17,989 nt of DNA from Methylophilaceae bacterium UBA7525 (GCA_002479405.1 DLMX01000111.1:82170-100158); one strand, 5' to 3'. Counted from the stretch's first letter, positions 7,970-14,538 are shown. Translations and numbers: made by a program. Notes: generated by a model from the letters alone, not told the origin.

Positions 7970-8737
7970 TTACAAGCGGGCAAACATGGCGACACTGACC
8001 AATAACCCGAGATAGAAAGCGATCTCCGTCATCTGCTGCATGGCACCGAGACAGTCGCCGGTATAACCGCCGATGCGCGCCCTGATTTTGGCACTGAACC
8101 AGAGCCAGACCAGCGCAACCGGCACCAACGCCAGTAGCATCTGCACTTCAAGAAAAACCAGCGGCAATAGTCCGAAAAATGCAGCAATCAGCAACTCCCC
8201 GAGCATAATATGTGTTGCCAGCGGCTTGGATTTGCCCTCGTGCTTAACGTAATGTTGGGTGGCGATAACCAGCGTGGCGCAAAAACGGCTGAGCGCGTGG
8301 CCTGCAATCAGGGCAAGCGGGATCACAACTGCCGGTTGATGACTGAGCGCCTGAAACTTGATCAGCAGTGCCAGCACGATGGCAATCGCACCGTAACTGC
8401 CGACACGCGAATCGGTCATGATAGTCAGCACTTGCTCTTTCTCCCAGCCTCCACCGAGACCATCCACCGCATCAGACAAGCCATCCTCATGGAAGGCGCC
8501 GGTGAGCAGAATAGTGGCGACCATACTGAGCAGAACGGCCAATTCCTGCGGCAACACGAAATCGCTCAGCCAGAACACCAGCGCACCTACAGCACCGACC
8601 AGGATACCGACCAGCGGGAAATAACGCGTCGACCTTGCCAGATCAGTCTCGTCATAATCGCGAAGCGGCAACGGCAGGCGGGTGAAGAACACCAGAGCAG
8701 TCTTGAGCAGACGCCACTGCCGGAACAAGCATTGCAT
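7970..8737 (-). CDS. cobS: Adenosylcobinamide-GDP ribazoletransferase (cobalamin synthase)
   Basis: Integral membrane cobalamin(-5'-phosphate) synthase that condenses AdoCbi-GDP (from CobU) with alpha-ribazole or its phosphate (from CobT). The 255 residues show the family N-terminus FRQWRLLKTALVFFTRLPLP, the signature GAFHEDGLSDAVDGLGGG (80-97, with acidic residues Glu84, Asp85, Asp89 and Asp92 for metal binding), MTDSRVGSYGAIAIVLALL, and several transmembrane helices. GGYTGDCLGAMQQMTEI near the C-terminus is also conserved. Its ATG lies 2 nt after the cobT stop, so the two are certainly one transcript. No separate promoter is visible. Confidence 0.96.
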   Translation of the reverse strand: MQCLFRQWRLLKTALVFFTRLPLPLRDYDETDLARSTRYFPLVGILVGAVGALVFWLSDFVLPQELAVLLSMVATILLTGAFHEDGLSDAVDGLGGGWEKEQVLTIMTDSRVGSYGAIAIVLALLIKFQALSHQPAVVIPLALIAGHALSRFCATLVIATQHYVKHEGKSKPLATHIMLGELLIAAFFGLLPLVFLEVQMLLALVPVALVWLWFSAKIRARIGGYTGDCLGAMQQMTEIAFYLGLLVSVAMFARL

Positions 8738-8739
8738 AT

Positions 8740-9777
8740 TTAATCGGCCCTGCCCGACACATGGGCAGACTCGAAAGACGCCATGTCGTTAAGAAAATTG
8801 ACGGCTGCCTGCAACAGCGGATAAGCCAGCACGGCACCCGTGCCTTCACCGAGACGCATGCCGAGCTGCAACAAGGGCTTGGCCTGAAGATGCTGCAACA
8901 AGGCCGCATGACCGGCCTCATCTGAACAATGACCGAACACGCAATAATGCATGATCGCAGGCTGCAGCCTGCTGGCCACCAGCAGGGCCGTGGTTGCGAT
9001 GAAGCCGTCGACCAGAATCAGGCAACGGTGCTGCGCAGCTGCCAGCATCGCCCCTGCCATCATGGCGATTTCAAAACCGCCGAAGGTGGCCAGCACCTTT
9101 AATGACGTATCGAGGTTTTGATGCAATTTGATGGCTTGCTCAATGACAGCCGTCTTGTGCCGCAAACCGGCATCATCCAGCCCGGTACCGCGGCCGACAC
9201 AATCATGCACGGGCAGATCGCACAGCACTGCCATCAAGGCTGCAGCCGAGGACGTATTACCGATACCCATTTCGCCGAACACCAGCACATTACTGCCGGC
9301 GGCCACTTCCTGCGCTACCAGACGCGCACCAGCTTGCAGCGCCTGTTGGCACTGACCTGCCGTCATGGCGGCTTGCCTGGCAAAGTTGCGCGTACCCATC
9401 GCCACCTTGGCATCGATCAACTGTGGGTGCGCCGCGAACATATGATTTACCCCGGCGTCGACCACCCGCACCTGCATACCCTGTTGCCGTGCGAACACAT
9501 TGATACCGGCACCGCTGGCCAGAAAGTTCATCACCATCTGCTGTGTCACCGCCTGCGGATAAGGGCTGACACTTTCCTCGACAATCCCGTGATCGCCGGC
9601 AAATACCATGACCACCGGCCGGTTCAATTGCGGCGACAGACTGCCCTGCACCAGCCCCACCTGCAACGCCAATGATTCCAGCCGACCCAAGGCGCCCAAA
9701 GGCTTGGTCTTCTGATCGATCTTCGCCTGCAAGGCGTGGATCAAACTGCTGTCCGGAACTGTGATATTGAATTGCAT
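8740..9777 (-). CDS. cobT: Nicotinate-nucleotide-dimethylbenzimidazole phosphoribosyltransferase
   Basis: Transfers phosphoribose from nicotinate mononucleotide to DMB (made by BluB) to form alpha-ribazole phosphate. The 345 residues match family length. They contain DQKTKPLGALGRLE (21-34), VFAGDHGIVEESVSPYPQAVT (58-78), FGEMGIGNTSSAAAL (167-181), VGRGTGLDDAGL (194-205), FGGFEIAMMAGA (232-243), and the catalytic Glu311 in RLGEGTGAVLA. It is the first gene of the minus unit cobT-cobS-cobC and is divergent from the tRNA-Phe. ATG 9777 is chosen because MQFNITVPDSSLIHALQAKID fits family N-termini; no strong Shine-Dalgarno is seen. Confidence 0.97.
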   Translation of the reverse strand: MQFNITVPDSSLIHALQAKIDQKTKPLGALGRLESLALQVGLVQGSLSPQLNRPVVMVFAGDHGIVEESVSPYPQAVTQQMVMNFLASGAGINVFARQQGMQVRVVDAGVNHMFAAHPQLIDAKVAMGTRNFARQAAMTAGQCQQALQAGARLVAQEVAAGSNVLVFGEMGIGNTSSAAALMAVLCDLPVHDCVGRGTGLDDAGLRHKTAVIEQAIKLHQNLDTSLKVLATFGGFEIAMMAGAMLAAAQHRCLILVDGFIATTALLVASRLQPAIMHYCVFGHCSDEAGHAALLQHLQAKPLLQLGMRLGEGTGAVLAYPLLQAAVNFLNDMASFESAHVSGRAD

Positions 9778-9803
9778 GCCTGAAAATCCGATTGAGACAT
9801 GCG

Positions 9804-9832
9804 AGCATACGCGAGCGGGGACATTTTTTGAA
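9804..9832 (-). promoter_or_regulatory. Candidate sigma-70 promoter for cobT-cobS-cobC
   Basis: On the minus strand TTCAAA (9832-9827) and TATGCT (9809-9804) are separated by 17 bp, each matching consensus at 4 of 6 bases. It lies 27 nt upstream of the cobT ATG. No riboswitch-like structure is seen in the short leader. Predicted by eye. Confidence 0.35.
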
Positions 9833-9867
9833 CCACTTCAGCCAAAGCAAACTTCTTTTATCAGCAC

Positions 9868-9897
9868 ATGACACGAATCGAATTAGTTTGCTATAAT
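9868..9897 (+). promoter_or_regulatory. Strong stable-RNA promoter for tRNA-Phe
   Basis: ATGACA (9868-9873, 5/6) and a perfect TATAAT (9892-9897) are spaced by 18 bp, with a TG at 9889-9890 giving an extended -10. The sequence after the -10 is GC-rich (GCGCCCTC, 9898-9905), the kind of discriminator found at growth-rate and stringently controlled stable-RNA promoters. The mature tRNA begins about 30 nt downstream of the expected start. Confidence 0.8.
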
Positions 9898-9934
9898 GCG
9901 CCCTCTTGCGAGAGCTCAAAGGCATCGCAATGAT

Positions 9935-10010
9935 GGCCAGGTAGCTCAGTTGGTAGAGCAGCGGATTGAAAATCCGCGTGTCGACGGTTCGATTCCGCCC
10001 CTGGCCACCA
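9935..10010 (+). tRNA. tRNA-Phe (anticodon GAA)
   Basis: A 76-nt cloverleaf. The acceptor GGCCAGG (9935-9941) pairs perfectly with CCTGGCC (10000-10006), D-arm GCTC/GAGC (9944-9947/9956-9959), anticodon stem GCGGA/TCCGC (9961-9965/9973-9977), loop TTGAAAA with GAA at 9968-9970, variable loop GTGTC, T-loop TTCGATT (9988-9994), and encoded ACCA 3' end. The T-stem GACGG/CCGCC contains one A-C mismatch (A9984 opposite C9998). It has its own promoter and terminator and looks monocistronic. Confidence 0.97.
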
Positions 10011-10018
10011 GAATATAT

Positions 10019-10049
10019 AAGGGTTTAGCAAGATGCTAAACCCTTTTTT
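10019..10049 (+). terminator. Rho-independent terminator of tRNA-Phe
   Basis: The perfect stem GGGTTTAGC / GCTAAACCC (10021-10029 / 10035-10043) has a 5-nt loop AAGAT and is extended by AA/TT, followed by six T residues (10044-10049). It begins 9 nt after the tRNA CCA. Confidence 0.92.
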
Positions 10050-10127
10050 ATTTCTGAGCGTGACAAAACCTGGCCTTGTCCTGTTCTTTCAAGCGATGCG
10101 GCCGAAGCTTGGAATATTCCATTAGTA

Positions 10128-10157
10128 CTCACATGCATTCCAACACATTCATATAAA
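10128..10157 (+). promoter_or_regulatory. Candidate promoter for the rhodanese gene
   Basis: CTCACA (10128-10133, 4/6) and TATAAA (10152-10157, 5/6) are spaced by 18 bp, 36 nt upstream of the rhodanese ATG. A 12-bp palindrome TGGAATATTCCA (10110-10121) lies just upstream of the -35 and could be an operator. By-eye prediction. Confidence 0.35.
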
Positions 10158-10193
10158 ATCTCAACTTCACGTTTTTTTGATAGGCAATCCCGA

Positions 10194-10514
10194 ATGATCG
10201 GTTATAAGGAAATCGAAGCCAGCGACTTGCAAAGCATGCTGGCCAGCAGCCAGGTGAAACTGGTGGATGTACGTAACGATGATGAAGTCGCGCGCGGCAT
10301 CATCCCCGGCGCCACACACATTCCGCTTGCGTTGTTGCCACTCCAGTACGAATCGCTGAACGGCGACGATGCACTGGTGTTCTATTGCCATAGCGGCATG
10401 CGTTCGGCGCAGGCGGCAGCCTTCATCAGCAGCAAGGGGCGGCAGAATGTTTACAACTTGCGTGGCGGCGTGCTGGCTTGGGGCAAAGCCGGCCTGCCGT
10501 TCGGTCAAAAGTGA
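10194..10514 (+). CDS. Single-domain rhodanese-like sulfurtransferase
   Basis: A 106-residue cytoplasmic rhodanese homology domain with no signal peptide. It has KLVDVRNDDEVARGIIPGATHIPL (22-45), the active-site loop with Cys65 (CHSGMR, 65-70), which would carry a persulfide, and the C-terminal VYNLRGGVLAWGKAGLP block. Rhodaneses of this type move sulfane sulfur to acceptors such as TusA. The gene lies 62 nt upstream of tusA with dsrE2 next, a conserved sulfur-trafficking neighbourhood known from sulfur oxidisers such as Allochromatium (established knowledge). ATG 10194 is preceded by AGG about 9 nt upstream. The donor and final acceptor of sulfur cannot be read from the window. Confidence 0.92.
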   Translation: MIGYKEIEASDLQSMLASSQVKLVDVRNDDEVARGIIPGATHIPLALLPLQYESLNGDDALVFYCHSGMRSAQAAAFISSKGRQNVYNLRGGVLAWGKAGLPFGQK

Positions 10515-10532
10515 ACGGGCCATTTCGTTTGC

Positions 10533-10541
10533 TGCTAGAAT
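10533..10541 (+). promoter_or_regulatory. Candidate extended -10 promoter for tusA-dsrE2
   Basis: TGC-TAGAAT (TG at 10533-10534, hexamer 10536-10541, 5/6) lies in the 62-nt rhodanese-tusA gap, about 35 nt before the tusA ATG. There is no good -35. It could give tusA and dsrE2 expression apart from the upstream gene. Confidence 0.33.
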
Positions 10542-10576
10542 TTCAGTCATTCATTAATTAGATACAGGCACTCCCC

Positions 10577-10810
10577 ATGGATTTCGATAAAGAACTAGAT
10601 GCACGCGGCCTCAACTGCCCGCTACCCATCCTGCGCTGCAAAAAGGGCCTGGCTGAGATCGAGAATGGTCAGGTGTTGAAGGTCATGACCACCGACCCGG
10701 GTGCGGTCAAGGATTTCCAGGCGTTCTGCAAGCAGACCGGTCATGAGTTGCTTTCGATGGAACAATCGGAAAACGAAACCGTATTTCACATCAGAAAACG
10801 CGCCGCCTGA
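10577..10810 (+). CDS. tusA: TusA-family sulfur carrier protein
   Basis: A 77-residue SirA/TusA/YeeD-fold protein. It has the signature DARGLNCPLPILR (8-20), in which Cys14 of the CPxP motif is the persulfide-carrying residue, followed by KVMTTDPGAVKDFQAFC and a GHELLSMEQSENETVFHIRK C-terminal half, all typical in order and spacing. An extra cysteine (Cys21) follows the motif helix; whether it matters is unknown. In this context it most likely shuttles sulfur between the upstream rhodanese and the downstream DsrE2, not (or not only) for tRNA thiolation. This functional split is an inference from neighbours. ATG 10577 matches family length; the Shine-Dalgarno is weak. Confidence 0.93.
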   Translation: MDFDKELDARGLNCPLPILRCKKGLAEIENGQVLKVMTTDPGAVKDFQAFCKQTGHELLSMEQSENETVFHIRKRAA

Positions 10811-10830
10811 TTGGCGCCGGATAGCACATC

Positions 10831-11298
10831 ATGGTAAAAAAACTCGCACTGATCGCTTCCAAAGGTACGCTGGACTGGGCTTATCCGCCCTTCATTCTGG
10901 CCTCGACCGCAGCTGCGCTGGATTATGAAGTGCATATTTTCTTCACCTTCTACGGCCTGACCCTGCTGAAAAAGGACATCAGCGACCTCAAGGTGTCGCC
11001 GCTCGGCAACCCGGGCATGCCTATGCCGGTACCCATGCCCAACCTGGTGCAGATGATTCCGGGCATGGAGTCGATGGCGACCATGATGATGAAGAAGAAG
11101 ATCGCCGACAAGGGCGTGGCTTCGATTGAAGATTTGCGCACCGCTTGCCTGGAATCCGGCGTCAAGTTGATCGCCTGCCAGATGACGGTCGATCTGTTCG
11201 ACTTCAAGCCGGAGGATTTCATCGAAGGCATCGAGTTCGGCGGCGCGGCCACCTTCTTCGAGTTCGCCGGCGAATCGGACGTCAACCTGTTCATCTAG
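10831..11298 (+). CDS. dsrE2: DsrE2-type DsrE/DsrF-like sulfur-relay protein
   Basis: A 155-residue member of the DsrE/DsrF/DsrH-like family, DsrE2 subtype. The N-terminus KLALIASKGTLDWAYPPFILASTAAALDYEVHIFFTFYGL is characteristic, as are the two cysteines Cys106 and Cys116 (TACLESGVKLIACQMTVDLF), the latter being the usual sulfur-binding position, and the C-terminal FEFAGESDVNLFI. A methionine-rich segment (residues 63-87, nine Met) links the halves. It lies 20 nt after tusA, so co-transcription is likely, and a strong hairpin terminator follows. DsrE2 proteins are reported to work with Rhd and TusA in cytoplasmic sulfur transfer; the specific role here is inferred from synteny. Confidence 0.9.
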   Translation: MVKKLALIASKGTLDWAYPPFILASTAAALDYEVHIFFTFYGLTLLKKDISDLKVSPLGNPGMPMPVPMPNLVQMIPGMESMATMMMKKKIADKGVASIEDLRTACLESGVKLIACQMTVDLFDFKPEDFIEGIEFGGAATFFEFAGESDVNLFI

Positions 11299-11312
11299 CC
11301 AAATCAACATCC

Positions 11313-11344
11313 AGCAAAAAGCCCTCTTGCGAGGGCTTTTTGCT
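11313..11344. terminator. Bidirectional terminator between dsrE2 and the valS unit
   Basis: A perfect 14-bp inverted repeat, AGCAAAAAGCCCTC / GAGGGCTTTTTGCT, encloses a TTGC loop. The A5/T5 part of the stem supplies a U-tract in either direction, so it can end the plus-strand rhd-tusA-dsrE2 transcript and the convergent minus-strand valS transcript. It starts 14 nt after the dsrE2 stop and ends 18 nt short of the small minus-strand ORF's stop. Confidence 0.92.
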
Positions 11345-11362
11345 TTTGTGTAAAAATTACTG

Positions 11363-11605
11363 CTACTTCAACACGTGGCCTTCGCTGCGGCTGCGCGCCC
11401 AGTTAAACATGTACAGCACCAGAGGCAACATGAGTACGGCACCTGCCGCCATCAGCACATAAGCGCGATACTCGAAGCTGAGCGCAGTCGGCAGCACATC
11501 GAGACCGGCAAAATGCTCTGCCAGTCAGAACGCCAGGAGCACGGCACCGACCCCATCCAGCAGGATAAGGTTGATCGGTAACTTGAACGGAGCTTCCTGC
11601 GCCAT
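11363..11605 (-). pseudogene. Small two-helix membrane protein interrupted by one in-frame TGA
   Basis: Reading the minus strand from ATG 11605 to TAG 11363 gives an 80-codon frame with a single interruption, TGA at codon 27 (11527-11525). Residues 1-26 begin MAQEAPFKLPINLILLDGVG and run into a first hydrophobic helix cut by the TGA. After it come LAEHFAGLDVLPTALSFEYR, a second clean helix (about 49-67, YVLMAAGAVLMLPLVLYMF) and a basic tail NWARSRSEGHVLK. Codon choice is GC-rich at third positions like its neighbours on both sides of the TGA, and the two-TM plus positive-tail topology makes sense only if both halves are joined. It begins 14 nt after the valS stop, so it looks like the last gene of the valS unit. 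Family unrecognised. It is a fresh nonsense mutation, a sequencing error (one base would repair it) or, much less likely, recoding. Confidence 0.6.
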
Positions 11606-11619
11606 GCCGTGTCTCGAGT

Positions 11620-14520
11620 TTATTTCAGCTTTGCGAGTTGCGTCTGCAGTTTTTCCAGTGTAGCCGTAAAGTCGGCAAGGCGACTCTTCTCCTGCTCCAC
11701 CACTGCAGCCGGTGCGCGGGCAACAAAACCCTCGTTGCCGAGCTTGGCCTTGGCCTTGGCAATCTCGCCTTCGATGCGGGCGACCTCCTTGCCCAGACGT
11801 TCCTTCTCAGCCGCGACATCGATCTCGATCTTCAGCATCAGTCGGAAATCGCCGGCCAACGCAACCGGCGCATCGGCATCCGGCAGTTCGGCGACGATCT
11901 CAACCTCGGCCAGTTTGGCCAGCGCCTTCAGGTAAGGCGCAAAAACCTGTAGCTGGGCCTGATCGCCGGCTGCCACCAGCGGGACGCGCTGGGCTGGCGA
12001 AACACTCATCTCGCCGCGCAGGCTGCGGCAGGCATCGACCGCCTGTTTCAATGTCGCCACCCAGGCTTCCGCCTGCTCGTCGATCTTCTGCGGCTGGCTC
12101 TGCGGATAGGCTTCCAGCATGATGCTGGGGCCGGTACGCCCGGTCATACGATCTTCTTCGGGCTTTAGCCCGGTAGAAGTCGGAGTCCCGCGGGACATGG
12201 GGCCGACGGTCTGCCACAGTTCTTCCGTGATGAACGGAATAATCGGGTGCGCCAGACGCAGGATGGTTTCCAGCACGCGCAGCAACGTGCGACGGCTGGC
12301 GCGCTTCTGCGCGTCGGTGCCATTCTGCAATTGCACCTTCGCAAGCTCCAGATACCAGTCGCAGTACTCATCCCAGACGAATTCGTAGATGGCCTTGGCG
12401 GCAAGGTCGAAGCGGTATTCGCCAAAGGCGCGTTCAACATCGGCTTCGGTACGTTGCAGCTGGCTGACTACCCAGCGGTCGGCCTGCGAGAAGTCGAGAT
12501 AGCCGTCAGGTCCGCAATCGTGCTGGCAAGGTTCCAGGCCGCAATCCTGCCCTTCGCAATTCATCAGCACGAAGCGCGTAGCATTCCACAGCTTGTTGCA
12601 GAAATTGCGATAGCCTTCACAGCGGTTGAGGTCGAACTTGATGTCGCGACCGGGGCTGGCGAGTGACGCGAAGGTGAAGCGCAAGGCATCGGTACCAAAA
12701 GCCGGTATGCCTTCCGGGAATTCCTTGCGTGTGCGCTTCTCGATCTTTTCCGCATCTTTCGGGTTCATCAGCCCAGTGGTGCGCTTTTTCACCAGATCTT
12801 CGAGGCCGATGCCGTCGATCAGGTCGATCGGGTCCAGCACGTTGCCCTTGGACTTGGACATCTTCTGGCCTTCGGCATCGCGTATGAGGCCGTGCACATA
12901 GACATCCTTGAACGGGATACTGCCGGTAATGTGCTTGGTCATCATGACCATGCGCGCCACCCAGAAAAAGATGATATCGAAACCGGTCACCAGCACGCTT
13001 GATGGCAGATATTGCTGCAGCATCTGGTTCTGCGCATCGATTTCGGCGTCGCCGGTCCAGTCCAGCGTCGAGAACGGCCATAGCGCGGAGGAATACCAGG
13101 TATCGAGCACATCCTCATCACGGGTCATCGAGCCAGCATAGCCGGCTTCATCGGCGAGACGGCGCGCCTCCTCTTCGTTGTGCGCGACGAACACTTCACC
13201 GTTGACGCCATACCAGGCCGGAATCTGGTGACCCCACCACAGCTGGCGCGAGATGCACCAGTCCTGGATGTTGTTGAGCCACTGATTGTAGGTATTGACC
13301 CAATTCTCCGGATGGAACTTGATCTCGCCCTTGGCCACGACTTCCAGCGCTTGCTCGGTAATGGATTTGCCGTTGGCGCCCGGCTTGCTCATGGCGACGA
13401 ACCACTGGTCGGTCAGCATGGGCTCGATAACAACATTGGTACGATCACCGCGCGGCACCTTGAGCTTGTGCTTGTCGATCTTGATCAAGAGACCCAGCGC
13501 TTCGAGGTCGGCGACGATGGCCTTGCGCGCATCGAAGCGATCCATGCCCTGATATTTTTCCGGGGCATGGTGATTGATCCTGGCATCCAGCGTCAGAATG
13601 GAAATCAGCGGCAAATTGTGGCGCTGACCGACGGCATAGTCGTTGAAGTCGTGCGCCGGAGTGACCTTGACCACGCCGGTGCCGAACTCGCGATCGACAT
13701 ATTCATCGGCAATGATCGGGATTTCACGATCGGTCAGCGGCAACTTCACCATCTTGCCGATCAGGTGCGCGTAACGTTCGTCTTCCGGATGCACCATGAC
13801 GGCGGTATCGCCCAGCATGGTCTCCGGGCGGGTCGTCGCCACCACCAGGCTATCCGATCCATCCGCCAGCGGATAGCGGATGTGCCACATGGAGCCGTCT
13901 TCTTCCTCGCTCACCACTTCCAGATCGGAGACCGCGGTGTGCAGCTTCGGGTCCCAGTTGACCAGACGCTTGCCGCGGTAGATCAGGCCTTCGTTATAGA
14001 GGCGGACAAAAGTTTCGGTAACCGTCTTCGACAGGCCTTCGTCCATCGTGAAGCGCTCGCGGCTCCAGTCCGGCGAAGTGCCGAGGCGGCGCATCTGGCG
14101 CGTGATGCTGTTGCCGGAGTATTCCTTCCATTCCCAGACCTTTTCCAGGAATTTCTCGCGGCCGAGATCGTGGCGGCTGACGCCCTGTGCATCAAGCTGG
14201 CGCTCGACGACAATCTGCGTGGCGATGCCGGCATGGTCGGTACCCGGTTGCCACAACGTGTTGTCGCCGCGCATGCGGTGATACCGTGTCAGGCTGTCCA
14301 TGATGGTCTGGTTGAAACCGTGACCCATGTGCAAGGTGCCGGTAACGTTGGGCGGCGGCAACAGGATGCAAAAATTGTCCTGCTTGCTAGCATCGGCACC
14401 GGCCGCATAGTAGCCGCGGCTTTCCCAGAACTGGTACCAGCGGCCCTCGATATCCTTGGGGTCGAACGATTTTGCCAGCTCCGGAGCCGGTGTTTTTTCG
14501 GTGATGTTTTCGGTAGTCAT
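11620..14520 (-). CDS. valS: Valine-tRNA ligase
   Basis: Class Ia aminoacyl-tRNA synthetase charging tRNA-Val; cytoplasmic. The 966 residues are in family order. FDPKDIEGRWYQFWESRGYY is followed by the HIGH-type motif HMGH (64-67, in PPPNVTGTLHMGHGFNQ), the CP1 editing domain (VVATTRPETMLGDTAV, 227-241; TPAHDFNDY, 287-295), WCISRQLWWGHQIPAWY (421-437), KMSKS (553-557), the anticodon-binding helical domain (DEYCDWYLELAK, 717-728), and a C-terminal coiled coil (about 900-966). Two oddities: a Cys cluster at 655-669 and an insertion at residues 776-793 that coincides with palindromic DNA. ATG 14520 gives MTTENITEKTPAPELAKSFD and lacks a Shine-Dalgarno. An extended -10 sits 9 nt upstream of the ATG. 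Confidence 0.98.
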   Translation of the reverse strand: MTTENITEKTPAPELAKSFDPKDIEGRWYQFWESRGYYAAGADASKQDNFCILLPPPNVTGTLHMGHGFNQTIMDSLTRYHRMRGDNTLWQPGTDHAGIATQIVVERQLDAQGVSRHDLGREKFLEKVWEWKEYSGNSITRQMRRLGTSPDWSRERFTMDEGLSKTVTETFVRLYNEGLIYRGKRLVNWDPKLHTAVSDLEVVSEEEDGSMWHIRYPLADGSDSLVVATTRPETMLGDTAVMVHPEDERYAHLIGKMVKLPLTDREIPIIADEYVDREFGTGVVKVTPAHDFNDYAVGQRHNLPLISILTLDARINHHAPEKYQGMDRFDARKAIVADLEALGLLIKIDKHKLKVPRGDRTNVVIEPMLTDQWFVAMSKPGANGKSITEQALEVVAKGEIKFHPENWVNTYNQWLNNIQDWCISRQLWWGHQIPAWYGVNGEVFVAHNEEEARRLADEAGYAGSMTRDEDVLDTWYSSALWPFSTLDWTGDAEIDAQNQMLQQYLPSSVLVTGFDIIFFWVARMVMMTKHITGSIPFKDVYVHGLIRDAEGQKMSKSKGNVLDPIDLIDGIGLEDLVKKRTTGLMNPKDAEKIEKRTRKEFPEGIPAFGTDALRFTFASLASPGRDIKFDLNRCEGYRNFCNKLWNATRFVLMNCEGQDCGLEPCQHDCGPDGYLDFSQADRWVVSQLQRTEADVERAFGEYRFDLAAKAIYEFVWDEYCDWYLELAKVQLQNGTDAQKRASRRTLLRVLETILRLAHPIIPFITEELWQTVGPMSRGTPTSTGLKPEEDRMTGRTGPSIMLEAYPQSQPQKIDEQAEAWVATLKQAVDACRSLRGEMSVSPAQRVPLVAAGDQAQLQVFAPYLKALAKLAEVEIVAELPDADAPVALAGDFRLMLKIEIDVAAEKERLGKEVARIEGEIAKAKAKLGNEGFVARAPAAVVEQEKSRLADFTATLEKLQTQLAKLK
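12142..12195. repeat. In-frame palindromic insertion within valS
   Basis: 54 bp (18 codons, residues 776-793 of ValS) lie between GPM and GRTGPSIM, where family members pass almost directly from one to the other. The stretch contains the hairpin CGGGCT-TT-AGCCCG (12159-12172), flanked by CTTC (12153-12156) and GAAG (12176-12179), and its edge includes the perfect palindrome GTCCCGCGGGAC (12185-12196). This looks like a REP/RPE-like dispersed palindromic element that entered a coding region in frame. No second copy is present in the window, so its repeat status is inferred. Confidence 0.5.
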
Positions 14521-14529
14521 AAGCGCGCG

Positions 14530-14538
14530 ATTTTACCA
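14530..14538 (-). promoter_or_regulatory. Candidate extended -10 promoter for valS
   Basis: On the minus strand TGG-TAAAAT (TG at 14538-14537, hexamer 14535-14530, 5/6) forms an extended -10. Nothing convincing occupies the -35 position. The expected start is only a few nt before the ATG at 14520, giving a leaderless or near-leaderless mRNA, in line with the absent Shine-Dalgarno. It lies in the 60-bp gap after the upstream membrane-protein gene. Confidence 0.45.

Noticed and set aside
9778..9934. Cobalamin riboswitch upstream of cobT
   Set aside because: The gap is only 157 bp, also holds the tRNA promoter, and contains no B12-box-like sequence or long structured leader.
9935..10010. tRNA-Phe as an integration (att) site for a mobile island
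   Set aside because: No integrase, no repeated tRNA 3' end and no compositional change appear downstream; the terminator and the sulfur module follow directly.
11525..11527. TGA in the small membrane ORF as a selenocysteine codon
   Set aside because: A 6-bp stem (CTGGCA/TGCCGG) does follow the TGA at once, but the spacing and apical loop do not resemble a bacterial SECIS. The site is in a hydrophobic helix with no redox partner, and no sel genes are in view.
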